Source of the DNA: Miniphocaeibacter sp964345925
GTDB taxonomy: Bacteria; Bacillota; Clostridia; Tissierellales; Peptoniphilaceae
Length of the DNA: 29,195 bases
Direction of reading: 5' to 3'
Assembly: GCA_964345925.1 (NCBI GenBank)
Contig: CAYFSP010000018.1
Coordinates: 1-29,195 of the forward strand
The position numbers were made by a program, and so were the translations under genes. The number at the start of each line of letters is the position of its first letter. Within the stretch, counting starts at the first letter, position 1. This document shows positions 23,702 to 29,195 of this stretch, piece after piece. The notes below the pieces were generated by a model. It was given only the letters and a program-made list of their open reading frames with translations. It made no database searches and had not been told where the DNA came from.

Positions 23702-24982
23702 ATGGAAGAATTATATTGTGACAAATTTGAGGAAATAATACTCGAGGATTTACAGCAAGCCTTAGGCTGTACAGAGCCAATTGCAATTGCTCTTTGTGCT
23801 GCAAAAGCAAAGGAGATTTTAAACAATATACCGGAAAAGGTTATTATCTACTGTAGCAAAAACATTATTAAGAACGCTAAATCCGTTACTGTACCGAACT
23901 CAAACGGACTAAAGGGAATAAACGTTGCTACCGCTTTAGGAATTGTTGGGGGAAAATCCAGTAAGAATTTGAAAGTCCTTGAGGATATTAGTAATGATGA
24001 TATCGAAAAGGCAAAGGATTTAATAAAAAAGGAAATATTTACTATAGAAATTGCCGATGTACCTAACTTACTTTATATAAGAACGGAATTTTATTTAAAT
24101 AATGATGTTGTTTCTGTTGAAATAAAAGATCGTCACAGTAATATTTCTAAAATAGTAAAAAATGGTGAATTGATCTATTCTTCAGAAAGTGAGGATTCAT
24201 GTGATGAAGAATGTGATAAGTCCTTGCTTAATATAGAAAGAATATTAAATTTCGCAAATAATGTAAATCTAGCAGAAAGAAAAAATTTAACCGATAGGTT
24301 GGATTTACAAATAGAATGTAACTCAAATATTTCAAAAGAGGGATTGTCTGGTAATTATGGTGCAGGAATTGGTCAAATAATATCTGAAACATCCTTTTCT
24401 TCCGATATAAAGTCAGAGGTTAAAGCATGTACAACAGCTGCTTCCGATGCAAGAATGGGCGGTTGTGGACTACCTGTTGTTATAAATTCCGGCTCTGGAA
24501 ATCAGGGTATAACAACTTCTCTACCTGTAATAACCTATGCTAAATCCATAAATGCAAGTAAGGATAAACTATATAGAGCCTTAATAGTAGCGAATTTAAT
24601 AACAATACATCAAAAGAAATTTATTGGAAAACTATCTGCTTTTTGTGGTGTAGTTAGTGCTGGTGCTTCAGCTGGATGTGGAATAGCATACCTAATGAAT
24701 TTTAACAAGGAACAAATAGAGAAAGTTCTTACTAATACATTGGTAACATCTGGTGGAATAGTATGTGATGGTGCAAAACCTTCATGTGCCTTAAAAATAG
24801 CAGTTGCTTTAGAAAATGCATTTCTTGCAATTGATATGGCTAAAAGAGATATAGTCTTTGATTCTGGAGATGGAATCGTAGGAAAAAATGTTGAAAAAAC
24901 AATTGAAAATATAGGCAGAATGGCATCTGTAGGAATGAAGAATACAGATAATGAAATACTTAATATTATGATAGGTAAATAG
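23702..24982 (+). CDS. cyuA: L-cysteine desulfidase (CyuA / UPF0597 family)
   Basis: The 426-residue protein belongs to the family of iron-sulfur L-cysteine desulfidases that split cysteine into pyruvate, ammonia and sulfide, often annotated as serine dehydratase alpha-family proteins. The motif GCTEPIAIA has Cys23. The second region is ARMGGCGLPVVINSGSGNQG and the third VCDGAKPSCALK; these cysteines are candidates for cluster binding. GGAG lies about 8 nt before the ATG. The next gene is a cystine-type transporter and the divergent one a GntR regulator. The setting parallels cyuA-cyuP in enteric bacteria, although the transporter here is of another family. A serine-type substrate cannot be excluded. 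Confidence 0.87.
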   Translation: MEELYCDKFEEIILEDLQQALGCTEPIAIALCAAKAKEILNNIPEKVIIYCSKNIIKNAKSVTVPNSNGLKGINVATALGIVGGKSSKNLKVLEDISNDDIEKAKDLIKKEIFTIEIADVPNLLYIRTEFYLNNDVVSVEIKDRHSNISKIVKNGELIYSSESEDSCDEECDKSLLNIERILNFANNVNLAERKNLTDRLDLQIECNSNISKEGLSGNYGAGIGQIISETSFSSDIKSEVKACTTAASDARMGGCGLPVVINSGSGNQGITTSLPVITYAKSINASKDKLYRALIVANLITIHQKKFIGKLSAFCGVVSAGASAGCGIAYLMNFNKEQIEKVLTNTLVTSGGIVCDGAKPSCALKIAVALENAFLAIDMAKRDIVFDSGDGIVGKNVEKTIENIGRMASVGMKNTDNEILNIMIGK

Positions 24983-24983
24983 A

Positions 24984-25014
24984 GATAATGGTGAAAGTTC
25001 ACCATTATCTTTTT
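24984..25014 (+). terminator. Terminator after cyuA
   Basis: GATAATGGTGA (24984-24994), loop AAGT, TCACCATTATC (24999-25009), followed by TTTTT. The stem begins just after the stop codon, so the symporter gene probably needs its own promoter or some read-through. Confidence 0.85.
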
Positions 25015-25101
25015 GTTTTATAATTTCATTTACATAACGAACCATACCCTACTGTTTCATTAGGATATATTGGATATATATTACTACTAGGAGGTTATTT
25101 T

Positions 25102-26517
25102 ATGATAAATGAAACATTTTTTACACAGTTCTTAAAATTAAGTAATTTTTATACAATTGGAGCAATTATATCCTTAATAATATCTATACTTATTTTAAGA
25201 GCCTTGAAGAACAAAAAGGTAAGTTTTTCCAAAAGAATGATAATATCATTGGTTCTTGCTTTAGCAATAGGTATTACAATCGACTTTATAGGTGGAAATA
25301 ACAAGATCTATTTAGAATTTGGACGATCAGAAATATCAAGTTGGTATGGTTTAATTGGAACAGGTTTTCTTAAACTAGTACAATTGCTAGCAATACCAGT
25401 GGTGTTTTTATCCATAATAAAAGTAGTTGTCAGTGTAGAAGGAAACAGAATTAAAAAATTAACTGGAAAGACTTTTACTGCATTACTTGGTACAACAGCA
25501 ATATCGGCATTAGTTGGAATATTAGTAGTTAAATTATTCAACTTAAATCCACAAAGTTTTGTACAGGAGTTGACGGATCAAAAGGCAGAAGCAATATCAA
25601 ATTTTGCTTCTCAGAGTTTTCCAGAGTTCTTTTTAAATCTAGTACCAAATAATATTCTAGCTGTTATGTCCGATAATGGAAGTATAGTGTCAGTTGTAAT
25701 AGTAGCTGCACTTTTTGCAAGTGCAATACGTTTCTTAAATAAAAAGAAACCAGAACAAGTAGCACCATTTGTTACATTACTTGATTCTTTACAAGTTACT
25801 GTTAATTCAGTCCTTACAAATATAATTAAATTAATGCCTTATGGAGTAATAGCATTAGTTGCAAATACGATTATAGCAAATGGACTACAATCAATAATGG
25901 GAATGTTAGGATTTATAGGAGCATTATACACTGGAGTAATAATAATGTTACTTGTATATGTAGTTTTACTACTAATGGTTGGAGTAAATCCTATAATATT
26001 TTATAAAAAGGCATTTACAACATTGCTATTTGCTTTTTCATCAAGATCAAGTGTTGGAACATTACCATATACATTAAAAACATTAGAAAATGACTTAGGA
26101 ACTTCTAAACAGACTACCAATTTCGTTGCCACATTGGCAACTTCTATAGGAATGAACGGATGTGCTGGAGTTTTCCCTGCAATGTTAGGAGTGTTAATAG
26201 CATCATCAGTAGGTGCTGAATTGACCATTTCCTTCTATGTACTCGTAGTTGTTGTAGTAACAGTTGGTTCCATAGGAATTGCTGGAGTACCTGGAACTGC
26301 AACAGTTGCAGCAACCGTAACTTTAAACGGTTTAGGATATGGCCATATGATATCAAATATAGGTGCCATATTTGGAATAGATCCTATAATTGATATGGGA
26401 AGAACAATGTTAAATGTAGCTGGTTCAATGGTATCTGCAATACTTGTAGATAAATGGGAAGGTACATTTGATAAGGACAAATTCAATGCACCAATGACAA
26501 GTAAAGAAGAAGATTAA
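25102..26517 (+). CDS. Dicarboxylate/amino acid:cation symporter, TcyP/YdjN-like (probable cystine uptake)
   Basis: The 471-residue protein is of the DAACS family (Na+ or H+ coupled). It most resembles the L-cystine branch (TcyP, YdjN), which has a longer N-terminal membrane section than glutamate carriers. The re-entrant serine-rich hairpin is FSSRSSVGTLP, followed by MNGCAGVFPAMLG (equivalent of the NMDG region) and GIAGVPGTATVAATV, the second hairpin. It has about eight to ten membrane helices. GGAGG lies before the ATG. Position after cyuA suggests that it imports cystine or cysteine for the desulfidase; the substrate is an inference. Confidence 0.88.
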   Translation: MINETFFTQFLKLSNFYTIGAIISLIISILILRALKNKKVSFSKRMIISLVLALAIGITIDFIGGNNKIYLEFGRSEISSWYGLIGTGFLKLVQLLAIPVVFLSIIKVVVSVEGNRIKKLTGKTFTALLGTTAISALVGILVVKLFNLNPQSFVQELTDQKAEAISNFASQSFPEFFLNLVPNNILAVMSDNGSIVSVVIVAALFASAIRFLNKKKPEQVAPFVTLLDSLQVTVNSVLTNIIKLMPYGVIALVANTIIANGLQSIMGMLGFIGALYTGVIIMLLVYVVLLLMVGVNPIIFYKKAFTTLLFAFSSRSSVGTLPYTLKTLENDLGTSKQTTNFVATLATSIGMNGCAGVFPAMLGVLIASSVGAELTISFYVLVVVVVTVGSIGIAGVPGTATVAATVTLNGLGYGHMISNIGAIFGIDPIIDMGRTMLNVAGSMVSAILVDKWEGTFDKDKFNAPMTSKEED

Positions 26518-26518
26518 A

Positions 26519-26618
26519 NNNNNNNNNNNNNNNNNNNNNNNNNNNNNNNNNNNNNNNNNNNNNNNNNNNNNNNNNNNNNNNNNNNNNNNNNNNNNNNNNN
26601 NNNNNNNNNNNNNNNNNN
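26519..26618. other. Assembly gap (100 N)
   Basis: A second-type gap beginning 1 nt after the symporter stop. The flanks share only ATTAAA, which is too short to prove overlap in this AT-rich sequence. The start codon and first residues of the next gene must lie in it, so real sequence is missing. Confidence 0.9.
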
Positions 26619-27712
26619 ATTAAAAGAAATTATGTACAATTTTTTATTGTCTGTCTAATTATTGCCATTATAGCTGGAGGTTACAGTAAAAGCAGCTATA
26701 TAAGTGAGAGTTTTTTTAATGAAACAAATAAATTTACTCCTCCATCAATTGTTAGCGGTATTTATGATACCTTAGATAACCTTAGTATAAATTCCTTTTT
26801 ATCCCATAACAAATCTATTGCCGAGGAAGTTGATAAAAAATTTACTCTAACAAATGCTACAGAAGGTGTTATTGCCACTATAATTGGAAATTCTCGCGCT
26901 TCCAATTCCATAATTATAGGAGCTTTAAATACAATTAACCAATTTGTTTTTGGAAATCATATTCTAGAGAGTACCATTTTAGGTATTTCTACTTTATTGT
27001 TAATTGCCTTTGCAGTCTTTGTACAAAATATCTTAATTGTCGGCCAATATAGATTTTTTATGGAAAATAAATTATATGAAAATACAAATATGAATAGAAT
27101 TTTATTTGTATATCGAGTTAAAAAGACTTTAAATGTTGCATATATAATGTTTTGTAAATACTTTTTCAACTTACTTTGGTTTCTAACCATTGTTGGTGGC
27201 TTTATTAAAATATATTCCTATAGGATGATACCTTATATTTTGGCGGAAAATCCTAGTATAAGCAGAAAGGATGCATTTATTCTATCTGGAATATTATGAA
27301 AGGTAATAAATGGAAAGCCTTCTTACTGGATATGTCATTTGTTCTGTGGAATATTTTATCATTAATAACTTTTGGAATTTTAAAATACATATATATTAAC
27401 CCTTTAATTGGTGCTACAAATACTGAATTATATTTTATATTAAGAGAGAAAGTATTATTGAAGGAACCTGCTAATAACACTCTCTTAAACGATAAATATC
27501 TTCTTTCTAAACCATCTCCAGATATGGATATATACCCTGTTGAACTTTATGCTATTCCCGAAGAGCATCTTAAAGAATGGCTTACTATGGACTATAAAGT
27601 CAAATATTCCATTTTTTCATATATTTTAATATTTTTTACTATTTCTTTTATTGGATGGATTTGGGAAGTTATGTTGAAACTTCTTGAAAATGGTGAAATA
27701 GGGGTACAATGA
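26619..27712 (+). pseudogene. DUF975 membrane protein, 5' end in the gap and one frameshift
   Basis: The frame is open from the gap edge to a TGA at 27299: KRNYVQFFIVCLIIAIIAGG is the first membrane helix typical of DUF975 proteins, then an outside loop and two or three more helices. DUF975 has a conserved S-x3-M-K-G-N-K-W motif. Here the first frame ends FILSGIL at TGA, and the next frame resumes MKGNKWKAFLLDMSF at ATG 27296. One missing base near 27291-27296 restores the exact spacing. The second fragment (27296-27712) continues DUF975 (NPLIGATNTELYFILRE) and enters the next domain (SFIGWIWEVMLKLLENG) before ending. About 15 start residues are lost in the gap. Function unknown. Confidence 0.75.
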
Positions 27713-28173
27713 TAGGTCCTTGGCTTCCAATTTACGGTACTGGAACTATTTTAATGTTAATTCTTCTAAAGCTTTTAGCAGATAGGCCTTTAATTCTATT
27801 TCCATCTGCAATGGTATTATGTGGTGTTGTAGAATATTTTACATCATGGTTATTGGAGAAGATGTTCAATGCTTTCTGGTGGGATTATGATAATATGTTT
27901 TTTAATATTAACGGAAGAGTTTGTCTTGAAGGTTTAATTTTCTTTGCTATTGGTGGATTTTTAATAATTTACTTCATAGCACCAATTATTGATGAATTTG
28001 TAAGATATATTCCTACAAAATTTAAAAAAACAATATGTTCTATTTTAATCATAATATTTTGTATAGACTTTATTCATGGCCTTAACAATCCTAATATTGG
28101 TAAAGGTGTTACCGAAAAAGAAAATATAAATGGAAAAATAAAAACCACATATGAGATTTGTAGTGAACCCTAA
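27709..28173 (+). CDS. ABC_trans_CmpB (COG4905) membrane domain, C-terminal fragment
   Basis: This 154-residue fragment carries most of a COG4905 domain, often labelled putative ABC transporter permease: MIGPWLPIYGTGTILMLILLK, then MVLCGVVEYFTSWLLEKMF, WWDYDNMFFNINGRVCLEG and a last helix FFAIGGFLIIYFIAPIIDEF. Its start, SFIGWIWEVMLKLLENGEI, is in the previous frame. The family normally has VNRG-type residues before GPW; these are missing here, which fits a small deletion plus frame change near 27693-27708. The fragment begins at an ATGA overlap with the previous frame, so reinitiation is possible. I treat 26619-28173 as one broken gene in origin. The true role of the family is unknown. Confidence 0.65.
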   Translation: MIGPWLPIYGTGTILMLILLKLLADRPLILFPSAMVLCGVVEYFTSWLLEKMFNAFWWDYDNMFFNINGRVCLEGLIFFAIGGFLIIYFIAPIIDEFVRYIPTKFKKTICSILIIIFCIDFIHGLNNPNIGKGVTEKENINGKIKTTYEICSEP

Positions 28174-28196
28174 TACACGGACAATAAAATTTTAAA

Positions 28197-28247
28197 TTAA
28201 ACGGATTGTAATCTGTATTCTACAGGTGACAGTCCGTTTAATTTTAT
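28197..28247 (+). terminator. Terminator after the DUF975/COG4905 gene
   Basis: TTAAACGGATTG (28197-28208) pairs with CAGTCCGTTTAA (28230-28241), one G-U pair, enclosing a loop of 21 nt, followed by TTTTATTTTT. The interval 28174-28519 otherwise holds the thiamine promoter and riboswitch. Confidence 0.7.
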
Positions 28248-28292
28248 TTTTCTAATTATACCCATTTATATACCACCTTATATTTACTGTAA

Positions 28293-28321
28293 TTAACAGT
28301 ATTTTCTAAATTATATATACT
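28293..28321 (+). promoter_or_regulatory. Predicted promoter of the tenA transcript
   Basis: TTAACA (28293-28298) and TATACT (28316-28321), 17-bp spacer, giving a start near 28328, just ahead of the riboswitch aptamer. Confidence 0.6.
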
Positions 28322-28336
28322 CTTATTAACTGAATA

Positions 28337-28412
28337 TATCCAGGGGAACTAAATGTTGAGAAGGTAAAACCTAACCCTTTGAACCTGTCAGTTAATACTG
28401 GCGTAGGGAGCG
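28337..28412 (+). ncRNA. TPP riboswitch (THI element)
   Basis: The conserved core is present: CCAGGGG at the 5' side, the TGAGA block, ACCCTTTGAACCTG, then TACTGGCGTAGGGAG. These are the pyrimidine-sensing and diphosphate-sensing loops of the thiamine diphosphate aptamer. It lies between a promoter and an intrinsic terminator ahead of tenA, so it should stop transcription when TPP is plentiful. The boundaries are approximate by a few bases. Confidence 0.95.
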
Positions 28413-28428
28413 AATTATTAATGTATAC

Positions 28429-28452
28429 CCTTGCCTTTTTGCAAGGTTTTTT
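28429..28452 (+). terminator. Riboswitch expression-platform terminator
   Basis: CCTTGC (28429-28434), loop CTTTTT, GCAAGG (28441-28446), then six T. It lies 16 nt after the aptamer and 68 nt before tenA, so regulation is by transcription termination. Confidence 0.85.
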
Positions 28453-28519
28453 ATTTTACACACAATAAATATTTTTATATTATAAAATGCTCCTTTGCTA
28501 ATAATATTAGGAGGACAAT

Positions 28520-29137
28520 ATGTCATTTTCAAGAAATTTAAAAAACGAAGTCATTACAACATGGGAGGAATGTTACAACCATCCATTTGTTCAAGGTCTA
28601 GGAACGGGAGAGTTGGATAAGGATTCTTTTATATTCTATTTGAAGCAAGATTATATATATCTTTTAGAATATGCTAAAGTATTTGCCTTAGGTGCTTTAA
28701 AATCCATTGATGAAGAGATGATAAGAAATTTTACTAACGGACAAGTATCTGCAATTGAAGAATTAAAAGTTCATAAATCATATATGGAGGAGTTTGGAGT
28801 AGGTTCAGAAGAATGTGAATCTACTAAAGCTTCCCTTTTCAATAATGCCTATACTGCAAATATGCTTGCTGTTGGATACAATGAAGGTATTGCAGAGCTT
28901 ATAGCAACTGTACTTCCTTGTGCTTTAACTTATTATGAATTTGCAACAAGATTAAAAGAGGACTATTCTGAAAATCTTGATTCCAATTTTTATAAAAGCT
29001 GGATAAAATCATATTCAAGTGAAGAATTCTTCAATTCTTTTCAGTGGATGTTCTCATCTTTAAATGATTTATGTAAATATAAAGATGAGAAAGAATTAAG
29101 TCATATAATTTTTAAAAAACAAGAAAGGACATATTAA
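28520..29137 (+). CDS. tenA: Thiaminase II family protein TenA, possibly C-terminally truncated
   Basis: TenA hydrolyses aminopyrimidines to salvage the pyrimidine half of thiamine. The 205-residue protein has the usual start (HPFVQGLGTGELD), Asp44 in LKQDY, and the active-site Cys134 in VLPCALTYYE, matching Asp44 and Cys135 of the B. subtilis enzyme. The family then has, near the end, a motif with Y-E-x-x-F-W-x-M that carries the catalytic Glu. Here the frame ends IIFKKQERTY-stop before that motif. In-frame codons after the TAA read TMWPCEIFS, so the TAA may replace the Glu codon; this is uncertain. AGGAGG precedes the ATG. The TPP riboswitch upstream supports a thiamine role. No other thi gene is visible before the window ends. 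Confidence 0.88.
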   Translation: MSFSRNLKNEVITTWEECYNHPFVQGLGTGELDKDSFIFYLKQDYIYLLEYAKVFALGALKSIDEEMIRNFTNGQVSAIEELKVHKSYMEEFGVGSEECESTKASLFNNAYTANMLAVGYNEGIAELIATVLPCALTYYEFATRLKEDYSENLDSNFYKSWIKSYSSEEFFNSFQWMFSSLNDLCKYKDEKELSHIIFKKQERTY

Positions 29138-29195
29138 ACTATGTGGCCATGTGAAATCTTTTCTGTAAATTAGATTTTTCTATAACAAGATAATT

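Noticed and set aside
26513..26624. Closing the third gap by the shared ATTAAA
   Set aside because: Six bases are not significant in this AT-rich DNA, and joining there would leave the DUF975 gene without a start codon or ribosome binding site.
27296..27712. Three independent small membrane genes at 26619-28173
   Set aside because: DUF975 and COG4905 motifs run across both breaks with near-exact spacing, so a broken single gene is the better reading. Translational restart is kept as a possibility in the findings.

Overview
The window reads as the chromosome of a low-GC Gram-positive anaerobe of the Clostridia/Tissierellia type. Supporting signs are the strongly AT-rich genes, AGGAGG-type ribosome binding sites, T-rich intrinsic terminators, CWB2 cell-wall-binding repeats of the kind known from Clostridioides difficile, a Gram-positive type IV pilus operon, a MoaC-MOSC fusion and a CyuA-type cysteine desulfidase. 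The species cannot be named from this sequence. The assembly is a draft: there are three blocks of exactly 100 N (2849-2948, 16044-16143, 26519-26618).

Layout. (1) 1-2825, minus strand: a probable IS3-family terminus at the left edge, a PTS glucose-type EIIA, a ComM/YifB AAA+ ATPase and a GNAT acetyltransferase. (2) 2949-4947, minus: the molybdenum cofactor pair moaA and a moaC-MOSC fusion. (3) 5154-7780: two broken genes that diverge from each other, a CWB2 cell-wall protein and an organophosphate:phosphate antiporter. (4) 7900-14669, minus: a nine-gene type IV pilus operon (pilB, pilC, pilA, pilD, an unknown membrane-anchored beta-rich protein, then four minor-pilin-like genes in the order H, I, J, K), preceded by an AIM24-family gene. 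(5) 15619-19600: an XRE regulator interrupted by a false gap, an ornithine carbamoyltransferase, and an ECF sigma factor with its DUF4179 anti-sigma factor. (6) 19624-21356: a cupin gene with an in-frame TGA, then the CCA-adding enzyme. (7) 21433-26517: a CWB2/M15 peptidase and a GntR regulator, divergent from a cysteine desulfidase and a cystine-type symporter, which look like a cysteine catabolism unit. (8) 26619-29137: a broken DUF975 / ABC_trans_CmpB membrane protein, then a TPP riboswitch controlling tenA.

Two themes stand out. First, the pilus operon combines a complete tip-complex gene set with a 384-residue protein of unknown family, in the place where other systems carry a tip adhesin gene. 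Second, four or five genes in 29 kb carry frameshifts or in-frame stops: the CWB2 protein, the antiporter, the cupin, the DUF975 protein and perhaps tenA. Sequencing error, gene decay and reversible switching in A-runs are all possible causes and can be told apart by resequencing. Several intergenic regions hold perfect dyads that look like operators or leader structures, at 6370-6399, 14684-14748, 15507-15521, 15589-15602 and 23609-23639.
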